A stretch of 64,000 bases of DNA from Dyadobacter crusticola DSM 16708 (GCF_000701505.1 NZ_JNJB01000001.1:310001-374000), one strand, 5' to 3'; numbered from the stretch's first letter, positions 33,915 through 43,226 are shown. Program-made: numbers and translations. The notes: generated from the sequence alone by a model not told the origin.

Positions 33915-34034
33915 ACTTCGACCGTCGGCTGTCGCAGGTATACTTCGGCTGTTGGCTGTCATACTTCGGCTTGCGATGGGAGTTCAAAGTAAAAGCCGAT
34001 TGCCGAAAGCCGATTGCCGACGTTCGACAGCCGA
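33915..34034. repeat. Cluster of short direct and inverted repeats after the TolC-type gene
   Basis: TACTTCGGCT occurs twice (33941-33950 and 33962-33971). AAAGCCGATTGCCG occurs twice in perfect tandem (33992-34005 and 34006-34019). TCGGCTGTC at 33925-33933 is the inverse complement of GACAGCCGA at 34026-34034, so the block can fold into one large hairpin. It shares GCTGTTGGCTGT with the spacer near 24957. No coding capacity is evident. Confidence 0.65.
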
Positions 34035-34083
34035 TGTTCCCCATAAATTCTTGTTAGGTTAAATTTGGTACCGGTAATTTTTA

Positions 34084-34118
34084 AGAGGCTGTCCTGCTGG
34101 GGCGGCCTCTTTTTTTTG
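34084..34118 (+). terminator. Rho-independent terminator after the repeat block
   Basis: AGAGGCTGTCC (34084-34094) and GGGCGGCCTCT (34100-34110) form an 11-bp stem (with G-T pairs) and a 5-base loop, followed by eight T. It would end transcription from the ATPase-TolC operon after the repeat cluster. Confidence 0.8.
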
Positions 34119-34200
34119 TGTTTTAGTTAAAATATTTTAAATAATTCTCAGGTGACTTAATGATATGTATATTGCCTGCATCAAACTAACAACGAGAGTC

Positions 34201-34881
34201 ATGAAACAACTTCTTCTATTTGCCTTACTTGGAACCTGGTTCCTTGTCGGGAATGCTCACGGACAGATACAAAAAGGGACCGGGTATGTGGGCGGTACGA
34301 TCAGTTTTGATGGGGAAACTTCAAGGAGTAAAGAACCCGCTGATCCGCTTAATTCTGCGAGGACCCGGCGACACACCATTGCGCCGGAAATCCAGTTTGG
34401 AAAAATGATCGGGGAGCGTACTATGCTGGGACTGGGCGTTCGGTATAATGTAACGTATAACCGCACGAAATACGATGAAAATGATCTTGCGAACAGCCAA
34501 CTTTCACAGGGGATTGCGTTACTGCCCTTTATCCGCCAGTACAAATCGCTGGGAAGCAGCAACTGGTCGGTGTTCCTGCACGGTGAGCTTGGGCCTCAAT
34601 ATCAATGGATCAGAACTACTAATATCCAGGGCAGCACGCCGGTTAACGAGTACAGAGATTTCTGGCAATACGGAGTGAGTATCAAACCGGGTATTGCTTA
34701 TGTTTCGAAGAAAAATGGCTGGGCCATCGAAGGTTTTGCAGATATCCTCTCTCTGAATGCTAATTATGTTCCTTTCAAAGATGACGCTCCCAGCGTATTT
34801 ACACTCAATACCGGTATTGCTACAGCATTCCCAAATGTAATTACCCTCCGCGTCGCCAAATATATCTTCCCTAAAAACTGA
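34201..34881 (+). CDS. Outer-membrane beta-barrel protein (paralogue 1)
   Basis: 226 residues. Signal peptide MKQLLLFALLGTWFLVGNAHG, then repeated amphipathic strands with alternating aromatic and small residues (GTGYVGGTISFDGE, TMLGLGVRYNVTYNRT, WAIEGFADILSLNANYVPF) and a C-terminal strand ending RVAKYIFPKN. This is the pattern of small OmpA/OmpW-like barrels of Bacteroidota. Function unknown. It is 5 bp before a paralogue, so both belong to one operon. The start is the ATG at 34201. Confidence 0.72.
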   Translation: MKQLLLFALLGTWFLVGNAHGQIQKGTGYVGGTISFDGETSRSKEPADPLNSARTRRHTIAPEIQFGKMIGERTMLGLGVRYNVTYNRTKYDENDLANSQLSQGIALLPFIRQYKSLGSSNWSVFLHGELGPQYQWIRTTNIQGSTPVNEYRDFWQYGVSIKPGIAYVSKKNGWAIEGFADILSLNANYVPFKDDAPSVFTLNTGIATAFPNVITLRVAKYIFPKN

Positions 34882-34886
34882 GAGCA

Positions 34887-35582
34887 ATGAAAAATTCCAT
34901 ATTTACATTCCTGCTGCTGGTTTTATTGAACCATATTGCAACGGCACAGTTTCAGGCAGGCGAATCGTTTATCAGCGGGTCGTTTTTTAACAACCTCAAT
35001 AATGTGAGGCAAAAAGGCAACGAGCCCAATACGAATGCCTATAATCATCATATCAACATCTCTTTGGGTAAATTTTCCAAAGACAATCGGGCAGTCGGCT
35101 GGGGCCTGACACACTCTTTAAATATTCAGAGTAACAGCTACTATAAACCAGATCCCAACAGTTTGGGGGAGCTCAGCTTAGGAGTTGAGCGTTTTGCTGA
35201 GTTTTACAAGTCGGTGGGTGAAAAATTTGCATTATACGCCCGACCTGCGTTGAACCTCGGGTATCAGTTCAAAACCAACAACGCGGTTACCAATAACGAG
35301 CTGGTTTATGAAAGCAAGATCAATTCAATCAATTTAAGCGCCGGCATCAGTGCGGGAGTAGTTTGGCGCTTATCGCCCAAATGGGCGGTTCAAGGCGGCT
35401 TTGCATTCCTGAATCCGATCAGTATTGGTTATGGAGTTTTGACCACCGAGTATTTTCAGAATAAATACCCCAATGGTGAAAATATTAAATACGAAGGAAA
35501 CGGAATTAGTTATTCCTTTTCGCCGAACATTTCATCAGGAAGTATTGGACTGGGTTTGCGGTATTTTTATGGTATGAAATAA
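34887..35582 (+). CDS. Outer-membrane beta-barrel protein (paralogue 2)
   Basis: 231 residues. Signal peptide 1-about 20 (ending ATA), then strands such as AGESFISGSFFNNLNNV, AVGWGLTHSLNIQSNSYY, FALYARPALNLGYQFKTNN and WAVQGGFAFLNPISIGYG, ending with the aromatic strand IGLGLRYFYGMK. Architecture and opening (FQAGESFISGSFF versus IQKGTGYVGGTISF) match the preceding gene, so the pair looks like a tandem duplication. Function unknown. Confidence 0.7.
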   Translation: MKNSIFTFLLLVLLNHIATAQFQAGESFISGSFFNNLNNVRQKGNEPNTNAYNHHINISLGKFSKDNRAVGWGLTHSLNIQSNSYYKPDPNSLGELSLGVERFAEFYKSVGEKFALYARPALNLGYQFKTNNAVTNNELVYESKINSINLSAGISAGVVWRLSPKWAVQGGFAFLNPISIGYGVLTTEYFQNKYPNGENIKYEGNGISYSFSPNISSGSIGLGLRYFYGMK

Positions 35583-35656
35583 TAAAAGATACTTGCTTCA
35601 ATACATTAAAAATACGGTGGATATGCCTTATTTGGGCATATCCACTTTTTGTTAGA

Positions 35657-36352
35657 ATGAAAAAACAATCATTATTCCTCCTGCTGCTGGCATTCACAGC
35701 CTGTCACAAACCCAACTACAACAACCTCGACGCACCCTGGCAGCCTGACTACGAGGTGAATAGATCTGAGAACGCGATTTTGAATTTCGAAAAAAAGGAT
35801 GCTGAGCAGATGCCTGCTCCGGGTGGAATTGTCTTTACGGGTAGTTCTTCATTTACTAAATGGCAGTCAGCCGCGGAAGACCTGGCGCCTTTGCCGATTA
35901 TCAACAGGGGATTCGGCGGCTCCACCTTGCCCGAAGTAATCCACTACGCCGACCGCACCATTACCAAATACAAGCCAAAAACCGTAGTCATCTATTGTGA
36001 GAACGATATGTTTGGCAAAAAGAAGAAAACACCCGAGCAGGTACGCGACGCTTATGTGACACTTACGAAAACGATCCGCGACAAACAGCCTGACGTACTC
36101 ATTTACGGCGTTTCTCTGAAACCTTCTCCCTCGCGCTGGGACAGAAAGGAGGATGTAATCAAAGCCAACAAGCTCATTCAGGATTTTATCAGATCCGATA
36201 AGAACCATAAATACATTGACGTGTGGCCGGTTATGCTAAAAGATGGGCGTCCGGACGGAGCAATTTTCACCAGCGACAGCCTGCACATGAATGAAGAAGG
36301 CTACCGCAGGTGGACCCGGGTTTTCAAACCTATCCTTGAAAAAACATCCTGA
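35657..36352 (+). CDS. SGNH/GDSL-type esterase lipoprotein
   Basis: 231 residues. Lipoprotein signal with Cys16 (LAFTACHKP). SGNH blocks: IVFTGSSSFTKW holds the nucleophile Ser in a GSS variant of GDS, NRGFGGSTLPE gives block II, IYCENDMF is block III with Cys in place of Gly, and FTSDSLHMNEEGY is the DxxH block V. It probably deacylates or de-esterifies a polysaccharide or lipid at the envelope; substrate unknown. It lies between the beta-barrel pair and the FGGY kinase, with gaps that suggest its own transcript. Confidence 0.85.
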   Translation: MKKQSLFLLLLAFTACHKPNYNNLDAPWQPDYEVNRSENAILNFEKKDAEQMPAPGGIVFTGSSSFTKWQSAAEDLAPLPIINRGFGGSTLPEVIHYADRTITKYKPKTVVIYCENDMFGKKKKTPEQVRDAYVTLTKTIRDKQPDVLIYGVSLKPSPSRWDRKEDVIKANKLIQDFIRSDKNHKYIDVWPVMLKDGRPDGAIFTSDSLHMNEEGYRRWTRVFKPILEKTS

Positions 36353-36477
36353 TAGTGGGTAAAACGGGCAATAAACAAGATTTTACAAACAAAGAATAAG
36401 GGTACATGTTTTAACGTAAAGTCACTATATTAACCGAAAAAATATATTTCCGGGTAAAAGTGATACAACATTAGCTA

Positions 36478-37821
36478 ATGAAAGTAACAGCGGTTTTTGA
36501 CATTGGAAGGACTAATAAAAAGTACGTGCTCTTCAATGAAAAGTACGAGATCGTTAAAGAATTCTCCGAATCGTTGCCGGAGACGACCGACGAGGACGGG
36601 TTTCCTACAGAGGATTGCGAGCTGCTGACTAAATGGGTCCAGGACCGATGGAATGAGCTGCTGGCTAATCCCGAATACGATGTCAAGGCTGTTAATGTAG
36701 CTGCTTACGGCGCGAGCCTTGTCCACCTGGATGCTGCCAATAAGCCACTTACCCCGCTTTATTCTTACCTGAAACCATTTCCTGAGGACCTGCTGAGGAA
36801 CTTTTACAGCACCTACGGCGATCCGACGCGGATTTCGCTTCAAACAGGTTCCCCTGCAATGGGTATGCTGAACTCGGGAATGCAGCTTTACTGGCTGAAA
36901 CATACCAAACCTGACATTTACAAGCAGATCGCTACCACGCTGCACCTGCCCCAGTACATTCTATATCTGCTGACAGGCCGCAAAGTGAGCGATTATACCT
37001 CCCTGGGCTGTCACACAGCATTGTGGAGTTTTGAAATGTGGGATTACCACGAGTGGGTTAAAGAAGAAGGTATTCACAAAAAGCTGGCCCCGGTACTTGC
37101 TTCATCGTCTTTCATCTACCGTCACGGCGACAAGGGTGTACAGTCAGGATTTGGCTTGCACGATAGTTCCTCTGCATTGATCCCGTACCGAATGGCCGTC
37201 AAAAAACCATTTGTGCTGCTTTCAACAGGTACCTGGTGCATTAACTTCAATTCTTTTGCATCAAAACCGCTTACCTCCTACCAGCTCGAACGTGACTGTA
37301 TGAACTACCTCACGCCGGAAGGCAGCGGGGTTACCGCATCCCGTTTGTTCCTGGGACGTGAGCACGATTTCCAGGTTGCGCGCATTGCAGAGTACTTCCG
37401 GGTTGAACCCGATTTTTACAAAAGCGTTGTGTTCAATGAAGCATATCTCAACCTGGATACACCGAAGTTCTACTCAGCATGCATGACAGGAAACGGCCCG
37501 TTCCCGGAGCCAAATACTCAGGAATGGCAGGTAAGTGCATTCTCTTCGGCTGAAATCGCCTATCATCACCTGATTAAAGGCTTGACCGAACTGCTGTTTG
37601 TGTCGCTTGACCTGATAGCAGTAAACGAAGTCCAGGCAATATATATCGACGGGGGTTTTGCTAGAAACGAGATTTTCACCAAACTGATTGCCCGCCATTA
37701 TCCGGACCACAAAGTGTACGCGACCGACTTGCCCTACGCGACTTCCCTCGGAGCTGCCCTGCACGTCACACGTCCGCAGACATTTGATTTTATAGAAGAA
37801 ATAAAAGAAATAGTACTTTGA
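36478..37821 (+). CDS. FGGY-family carbohydrate kinase
   Basis: 447 residues. ATP-dependent sugar kinase with the actin-like fold: phosphate-1 motif FDIGRTNKKYVLFNE at 7-21, second domain with PFVLLSTGTWCINFNSFA (adenosine-binding) and YIDGGFARNEIF near 383-394, the hallmark of FGGY signature 2. The group resembles L-fuculose/L-rhamnulose-type kinases of Bacteroidota, but no isomerase or aldolase lies nearby, so the sugar cannot be named. The stop is 4 bp from the convergent recG end. Confidence 0.85.
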   Translation: MKVTAVFDIGRTNKKYVLFNEKYEIVKEFSESLPETTDEDGFPTEDCELLTKWVQDRWNELLANPEYDVKAVNVAAYGASLVHLDAANKPLTPLYSYLKPFPEDLLRNFYSTYGDPTRISLQTGSPAMGMLNSGMQLYWLKHTKPDIYKQIATTLHLPQYILYLLTGRKVSDYTSLGCHTALWSFEMWDYHEWVKEEGIHKKLAPVLASSSFIYRHGDKGVQSGFGLHDSSSALIPYRMAVKKPFVLLSTGTWCINFNSFASKPLTSYQLERDCMNYLTPEGSGVTASRLFLGREHDFQVARIAEYFRVEPDFYKSVVFNEAYLNLDTPKFYSACMTGNGPFPEPNTQEWQVSAFSSAEIAYHHLIKGLTELLFVSLDLIAVNEVQAIYIDGGFARNEIFTKLIARHYPDHKVYATDLPYATSLGAALHVTRPQTFDFIEEIKEIVL

Positions 37822-37825
37822 TCTA

Positions 37826-39946
37826 TTAACTGATCCGGCTCCAGTTGGTTTCCTCTTTACGTAGGTTTGCCAAATGCAGTCGGATCGGCTGGTTGACAGC
37901 TTCCACCAGATCAGGATCTTTTTCCAATATCTCCTCGGCGGACTGGCGCGCCGCTTTCAGTATCTCACCATCCTGGGCAAGATTTGCAACCAGCAGGTCC
38001 ACAAGCCCGCTTTGCTGCGTTCCTGAAATATCTCCTGGCCCGCGCAGCTGCAAATCCACTTCGGCAATTTCAAATCCGTCATTGGTGCGGCACATTGTTT
38101 CGATCCGCAGCTTGGTATCTTTCGAAATTTTGTAATCCGTGATCAGAATGCAGTACGACTGTTCGGCGCCCCGCCCTACCCTGCCGCGCAGCTGGTGTAG
38201 TTGAGACAAGCCAAAACGTTCAGCATTTTCAATCACCATTACCGACGCATTCGGCACGTTCACTCCCACTTCAATTACAGTAGTAGCGACCATGATCTTG
38301 GTTTCGTTCCGAACAAATCGTCCCATTTCAAAGTCCTTATCCTGGGCTTTCATCTTTCCATGCAAAATACTCAGCGGAACATCCGGAAACGCGCGGGATA
38401 CACTTTCGTAACCATCCATCAAATCCTTCAAATCCATTTTCTCTGACTCCTCGATCAATGGATAAACCATGTAAACCTGCCTTCCTTTGGCGATTTCATC
38501 TTTTAAAAACCCAAAAACCGAAAGCCGGTGCGCATCGTACCTGTGAACTGTTTTAATGGGTTTCCGCCCTGCCGGCAACTCGTCAATGGCCGAAATGTCT
38601 AGATCACCGTAGAGCGTCATCGCGAGCGTTCGCGGAATGGGCGTGGCTGTCATGACCAGCATATGCGGATTAATGCGGCTATTCTTGGCCCACAACTTAG
38701 CCCGCTGTGCAACTCCAAAGCGGTGCTGCTCATCGATAATGCAAAGGCCCAGATTTTTGAACTGAACAATATCCTCGATCAATGCATGCGTTCCGACGAT
38801 AATCTGCATGGTACCGTCGAGCAGCTGCTTATGTATGATTTCGCGCTCCTTTTTCTTCGTGGAACCAGTCAGCTTGCAGATATTCACACCAAGCAGGTCG
38901 GCAAATTTTCTCAACCCCTGAAAATGCTGGTCTGCCAGAATCTCTGTCGGCGCCATCAGGCAAGCCTGTGCTTCATTATCCAATGCAAAAAGCATACTGA
39001 TAAATGCCACGATCGTTTTGCCGGAACCTACATCACCCTGTAAAAGCCGGTTCATTTGCTTACCCGTATTCAGATCTTCGCGGATTTCATGCAAAACCCT
39101 GATCTGTGCATTGGTAAGCTGAAAGGGAAGAAAATGTTCGTAAAACGCTTTGACTAAATGCGTCTTTGAGAAAACAAGTCCGGGGTACTCAGTTTTGTGT
39201 AAAAGCTTGTTCTTAATCAACCGGAACTGATTGTAAAACAGCTCCTCAAATTTGAGTCTCCGTTGCGCCTGATGCAGCGATTTCTGGCTTTCGGGTAGGT
39301 GAAAATGCCAGAGAGCGTCTGCCTTGGAAATCAGCCGGTATTTTTGAGTAAGTGTCTCCGGAAGCGTTTCCCTGATATGCGGCCGGGAAATTTCGAGCAG
39401 GCTCCGCATCATTTTACTGATTGCGCGACTGTCGATAAACTTTCTCCTCAGCTTTTCGGTGAGCGGGTAAATAGGTTGCCAAAAGCCGCCTCGCTCGTTT
39501 TCCTGCGTCAGCAGATCAATGTCCGGATGCGTAATGCTCCACCTGCCGCCAAAATGCATTGGTTTTCCGTAAACAATGTATTCCGTGTTGGGACGCAGGC
39601 TCTTTTCGTACCAGTTGATGCTCTGGAACCAGACCAGCTCCATCATGCCGGTACCGTCTGAAAAATAGGCTACCAACCGTTTTTTGCCTCCCTCGCCTAC
39701 TGTGGTCAGTTCCCGCAGCCTGCCTTTGATCTGGGCAGCTGGCATTTGTTCATTCAGGTTTGAAATCTGATGAAAAACAGTGCGGTCTTCGTGCCGGAAG
39801 GGATAATGCTGGATCAGGTCGCCATAGGTAAAAATGCTCAGTTCCTGGTTGAGCAGAGCTGCTTTTTGTGGCCCTACTCCTTTCAGAAATTCGATCTTGG
39901 TATCGAAAAAGCGCGTTCTTACAGTCGGATTTGTGTCAAATGTCAT
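37826..39946 (-). CDS. recG: ATP-dependent DNA helicase RecG
   Basis: 706 residues. N-terminal wedge (OB) domain with EFLKGVGPQKAALLNQELSI, then helicase motifs: LLQGDVGSGKTIVAFISM (Walker A), LMAPTEILADQHFQ (Ia), LCIIDEQHRFGV (DEQH box), VMTATPIPRTLAMTLYGD (III), and the C-terminal RGRVGRGAEQSYCILIT (VI) and DLQLRGPGDISGTQQSG (TRG region). It remodels stalled forks and Holliday junctions. No operon partner. Confidence 0.97.
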   Translation of the reverse strand: MTFDTNPTVRTRFFDTKIEFLKGVGPQKAALLNQELSIFTYGDLIQHYPFRHEDRTVFHQISNLNEQMPAAQIKGRLRELTTVGEGGKKRLVAYFSDGTGMMELVWFQSINWYEKSLRPNTEYIVYGKPMHFGGRWSITHPDIDLLTQENERGGFWQPIYPLTEKLRRKFIDSRAISKMMRSLLEISRPHIRETLPETLTQKYRLISKADALWHFHLPESQKSLHQAQRRLKFEELFYNQFRLIKNKLLHKTEYPGLVFSKTHLVKAFYEHFLPFQLTNAQIRVLHEIREDLNTGKQMNRLLQGDVGSGKTIVAFISMLFALDNEAQACLMAPTEILADQHFQGLRKFADLLGVNICKLTGSTKKKEREIIHKQLLDGTMQIIVGTHALIEDIVQFKNLGLCIIDEQHRFGVAQRAKLWAKNSRINPHMLVMTATPIPRTLAMTLYGDLDISAIDELPAGRKPIKTVHRYDAHRLSVFGFLKDEIAKGRQVYMVYPLIEESEKMDLKDLMDGYESVSRAFPDVPLSILHGKMKAQDKDFEMGRFVRNETKIMVATTVIEVGVNVPNASVMVIENAERFGLSQLHQLRGRVGRGAEQSYCILITDYKISKDTKLRIETMCRTNDGFEIAEVDLQLRGPGDISGTQQSGLVDLLVANLAQDGEILKAARQSAEEILEKDPDLVEAVNQPIRLHLANLRKEETNWSRIS

Positions 39947-40132
39947 TATTCAAATATAGCGTGAAATCCCTAAAACCATTGTTTTCCCTCGTCTGATATG
40001 TTAATCAACGTTAATGTTGCATCGTATCGCAATGATTGGCACGCGAGCACTTGATTAACAACTTTTGAATTCATTACTTCGTGGAGTTTAAGTTTCCCAA
40101 TCACCTATTTTGTTTAACTAATTTTAGCTTTT

Positions 40133-40633
40133 ATGAAAAAATCATTTTTAGCGCTTTTCTTCTCCCTGGTTGCATTCACATGGGCTTCCGCACAAAGCCC
40201 GCGCGTAACGGCCGAAGGCAAAAATGTCAGCGTTGCTTACGGACAACCATCTAAAAAAGGACGTGTGCTATTTGGAAAAGAAGGTAGCGAGAGCCTTGAA
40301 AAATACGACAAGATTTGGAGAACAGGAGCAAATGCTTCAACCGAAATCACATTCAAGAAAGATGGAAAATTCGCTGGAAAGGACGTGAAAGCAGGCACTT
40401 ACAGCTTGTTCACAATCCCTGGCGAAAAGCAATGGACCATTATCCTGAACAGCGTACTCGGTCAGTCAGGTGCTTATGATTATGAGAAAAACAAAGACAA
40501 GGATGTTTTGAAAGTATCTGTACCTGCAAAGAAATACGCTACGTCAGAAGAAAAACTGACCTTTACAGTTAAAGACAAATCGGTTGATTTTCAGTGGGAC
40601 AAAGAAGGATTTTCAGTTCCTGTGAAGTTCTAA
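40133..40633 (+). CDS. Exported DUF2911 protein
   Basis: 166 residues with a signal peptide (1-about 20, ending ASA). The mature part is one DUF2911 domain: NVSVAYGQPSKKGRVLFG, WRTGANASTEITFKKD, AGTYSLFTIPGEKQWTIILN. The function of this Bacteroidota-enriched family is unknown. It is monocistronic, followed by a strong terminator at 40656-40698. Confidence 0.88.
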   Translation: MKKSFLALFFSLVAFTWASAQSPRVTAEGKNVSVAYGQPSKKGRVLFGKEGSESLEKYDKIWRTGANASTEITFKKDGKFAGKDVKAGTYSLFTIPGEKQWTIILNSVLGQSGAYDYEKNKDKDVLKVSVPAKKYATSEEKLTFTVKDKSVDFQWDKEGFSVPVKF

Positions 40634-40655
40634 ATATCCGAATACAGAATAACAA

Positions 40656-40698
40656 AAAAAGGACGGGGCGCTGCTAACACAGTACCCCCGTCCTTTTT
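40656..40698. terminator. Strong bidirectional terminator
   Basis: A-run plus GGACGGGG (40661-40668) pairs with CCCCGTCC (40686-40693) plus a T-run, giving a perfect stem of about 13 bp including the A/T arms. A T tract follows on both strands. It separates the DUF2911 gene from the convergent winged-helix regulator. Confidence 0.88.
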
Positions 40699-40725
40699 CC
40701 TTCCTCCCTTTCCTCCTTCCTCCAT

Positions 40726-41040
40726 CTATAAATTCGCTTTGATCATATTTTCAAGCACCTGCAAATGCTCGGTAAATTCCTTGTGGCCCAAGTCGGTGGC
40801 TTTGTAGGTTGTTAAAGGTTTTCTGCCGGCGAATTGCTTTTGAACCTCAACATATTTGATTTCCTCCAAAGCCTTTAAATGCGACGCCAGATTCCCGTCT
40901 GTCAGTTGCAGAAGCTCTTTCAGCTCGTTGAAGCTGACAGCATCATTCACCACCAGCACTGACATCAATCCCAGCCTGATCTTACTTTCGAATACCTTAT
41001 TGAATTTCTCTAACCATTCCATTTGTTCGCCTCCCATCAA
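40726..41040 (-). CDS. Small winged-helix regulator (MarR/ArsR-like, HTH_34 type)
   Basis: 104 residues (98 if the ATG at codon 7 is used). Winged-helix pattern: SKIRLGLMSVLVVNDAVSFN, ELKELLQLTDGNLASHLKAL (recognition helix), then the wing FAGRKPLTTYKATDLGHKEF. Such regulators often partner with a membrane protein gene. Its start is 1 bp after the stop of the membrane-protein gene upstream, so they are co-transcribed. Confidence 0.87.
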   Translation of the reverse strand: MMGGEQMEWLEKFNKVFESKIRLGLMSVLVVNDAVSFNELKELLQLTDGNLASHLKALEEIKYVEVQKQFAGRKPLTTYKATDLGHKEFTEHLQVLENMIKANL

Positions 41041-41041
41041 A

Positions 41042-42157
41042 TTACTCTACAATGGGTTGCATAAAGCGCATCACGTCGCGATTTCTTACCCAAACTGCTT
41101 CATCGCGCAGGTTATTAGCCCTGCCTGTGAAGCCGGCGGAAACAAGACCTGTTCCCACCGATACCCAAAAAAAAGTACGCAGGTTATCCCGGTTACCTGA
41201 AATCAGGGATATAATGGAACCTGCTGAACCTGCAACCGAAATCACCAACCCGATAGTTCTCACCCGCCGCGATCTCATATAAAGATCAAGTCCGCGAGTT
41301 GATACCAGAAACTCTTTTTTCAATGCACGCTGACCCGAATAAATTACATTATCCTTAATGTAGCTATTGCCGCCGCGTAAATAGATCGTTTCCTTATCAT
41401 ACCACTTTATAGCCTGGCGGATCGTACTGTCCGGTGCTACCTGCGCATTGCTTCGCGTGCCGAACATCATCAATAACACAATTATCAAACCCTTTACAGC
41501 TGTGCTGCCACTTTTACTTTTGTCACGATCATAGCGGTTGTGCATTGTAAGCCCATAAATAATGTGGAGTACCCCGAAGCCGAAAGCCCAAAAGAGCAAT
41601 GAATAACCCGTCATAAACAGCGCAATGCAGCCGATCGCAATTTCCAGCATTCCCAGATAAAAAAGCTCCGGGTAAGTGAACCTGCTTGCATTGACCAAAG
41701 CCAGTCCGTAAAAAAGCAGCGTAGCCGGAAAAACAAGCCAGACAAAGCCGTAATGCAGCATTGCCAGGCAAAAAACCCCACCGGTACCGAGCGGGATCAG
41801 CATACTTACGAGCAATCGGCGGGAGCTGCTGTTCCAAACCGTCAATCCTTTTTTCTGTCCCTTCCGTACAGTTAGCAGGATACCTACGGCCAGCGACAGG
41901 ACCAAAACCAGCAGTCCGTCCACAAATAGAAAACCGATGAGGGGCTTTCCCGAAGGACCGTGGTAAGCCCCGAACGGACTTAGTATCTCCTCAAACCAAT
42001 TTGTTTTATATCTCAAATAAGCTGCCGCCGCGCCGATCAAAGCGAAAATGCCCGCGAATACACCGCTTAGCCCGCTGAGAGAAAGAAACTTAGACGAGCG
42101 CTCCATTAAATCGCGGATCTCGGTCAGCGTGTGCAGGGAATCCTGGTTGGAGTTCAT
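41042..42157 (-). CDS. Polytopic membrane protein with an internal signal-peptide-like segment (possible gene fusion)
   Basis: 371 residues. Residues 1-205 contain about six membrane helices (near 28-48, 73-96, 115-135, 137-155, 165-185, 187-203). After a charged linker, residues 221-239 (AVKGLIIVLLMMFGTRSNAQ) look like a complete Sec signal ending in NAQ. The following part (240-371) is soluble at first and then has two more hydrophobic segments near 301-318 and 328-345. This suggests two formerly separate genes joined in frame. Function unknown. It is followed directly by a small winged-helix regulator that probably controls it. Confidence 0.7.
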   Translation of the reverse strand: MNSNQDSLHTLTEIRDLMERSSKFLSLSGLSGVFAGIFALIGAAAAYLRYKTNWFEEILSPFGAYHGPSGKPLIGFLFVDGLLVLVLSLAVGILLTVRKGQKKGLTVWNSSSRRLLVSMLIPLGTGGVFCLAMLHYGFVWLVFPATLLFYGLALVNASRFTYPELFYLGMLEIAIGCIALFMTGYSLLFWAFGFGVLHIIYGLTMHNRYDRDKSKSGSTAVKGLIIVLLMMFGTRSNAQVAPDSTIRQAIKWYDKETIYLRGGNSYIKDNVIYSGQRALKKEFLVSTRGLDLYMRSRRVRTIGLVISVAGSAGSIISLISGNRDNLRTFFWVSVGTGLVSAGFTGRANNLRDEAVWVRNRDVMRFMQPIVE

Positions 42158-42193
42158 AAATATATTTACATTAATAAATGCAGGTAGTACAAA

Positions 42194-42568
42194 TCAGAGC
42201 AATAAAATGAGTTTTGGAAAGAATATAATCGCGCCTACGATCACTGCCGAAATAGCGAGGATCAGCACACCCGCGGCGGCAGTATCCTTCACAACTTTGA
42301 TCACAGGGTGATAGCCGGGTGAAACAAGGTCGGCCAGCTTTTCAAGTGCCGTATTAAATGCTTCCGCCGCCCAAACGAGGGCGACCTGAATGACAAGTAT
42401 CATCCATTCCGTAGCTGAAATCTGGAAGGCTACTCCCGCAGCGACTACAACGAGACAGGCAATTAAATGAATTCTGGCGTTGTTTTCGTACCGGAAAAGG
42501 TTGAAGATCCCGACACCGGCGAAAGTAAAACTGCGCAGTGCCTTACGGATATCTATGGGTCCCTTCAT
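42194..42568 (-). CDS. dgkA: Diacylglycerol/undecaprenol kinase family protein
   Basis: 124 residues, three membrane helices. DgkA hallmark: WAAEAFNTALEKLADLV (E-x2-NTA-x-E) followed by KVVKDTAAAGVLILAI, which binds Mg-ATP and substrate. It phosphorylates a membrane lipid, in non-proteobacterial relatives often undecaprenol. It overlaps the 3' end of the DUF1361 gene by 26 bp, so the two are translated from one message. Confidence 0.93.
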   Translation of the reverse strand: MKGPIDIRKALRSFTFAGVGIFNLFRYENNARIHLIACLVVVAAGVAFQISATEWMILVIQVALVWAAEAFNTALEKLADLVSPGYHPVIKVVKDTAAAGVLILAISAVIVGAIIFFPKLILLL

Positions 42569-43226
42569 TTTGTTTTAGTTCTGCGAAAATGTGGAACGCA
42601 AAGTACAATAACATCAGCACGAACGAAAACGTGATCGTGTGTTTTATGGCCAGCGGATTTTGCATACTTTCAAAAATACCTCTGAACAGCGACATCGGTT
42701 TTGTGAGGATATCCCAGCTGTTCCAGCGCCCGTACCTTCCAAGATATACGCCAAAGCCGCTCAGTATCATTGAAAAAAGAATTACCGCCCACGCAAGCAG
42801 CTCATTCCAGCGTGCAGTGATAATGCGGTGCACAATGCGGATACTGTAAAGCCCGGCGAGAAATCCTGCTACCGAGAAAGTAAAGATCATCAGCGAGTCG
42901 TACCAGATGATATTGTCACCGATTCCACGTAAATGTTTCAGATCAGTGATAATGTAAGGCGCATTAGGGAAAAACAACAGCCAGACCAGGAGATAGCACA
43001 TCAGCAGCCCAAAAGGTACGCGGCGCCTGGTTTCCATTTCGTCGACGCATTTGATAAAGACAAGTGGTACCCAGGCGAGAAACAGGTTCCATGCGAGAAA
43101 AACAAAATCCCAGTCGTGCAGCAAGATCCTGAATAACAATAAGCTCATTGCCGCAGCTGACACAAATGCGATCAATGCAATTTTCTGGTTACGCTGTAAA
43201 TAGCCTGCTAGAAATTCCATTATCAT
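42543..43226 (-). CDS. DUF1361 integral membrane protein
   Basis: About 227 residues and 6-7 membrane helices, with the DUF1361 core FLAWNLFLAWVPLVF, LLFFPNAPYIITDLKHL and FGVYLGRYGRWNSWDI. Function unknown. The ATG at 43226 (or 43220, MEFLAGYLQRNQK) fits; an upstream frame to 43283 would run through a 19-bp inverted repeat at 43252-43270 and is less likely. The gene overlaps dgkA. Confidence 0.85.
   Translation of the reverse strand: MIMEFLAGYLQRNQKIALIAFVSAAAMSLLLFRILLHDWDFVFLAWNLFLAWVPLVFIKCVDEMETRRRVPFGLLMCYLLVWLLFFPNAPYIITDLKHLRGIGDNIIWYDSLMIFTFSVAGFLAGLYSIRIVHRIITARWNELLAWAVILFSMILSGFGVYLGRYGRWNSWDILTKPMSLFRGIFESMQNPLAIKHTITFSFVLMLLYFAFHIFAELKQNEGTHRYP

Noticed and set aside
33915-34034. 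CRISPR array
   Set aside because: Repeats are only 10-14 bp, adjacent or irregular, without uniform spacers or cas genes.
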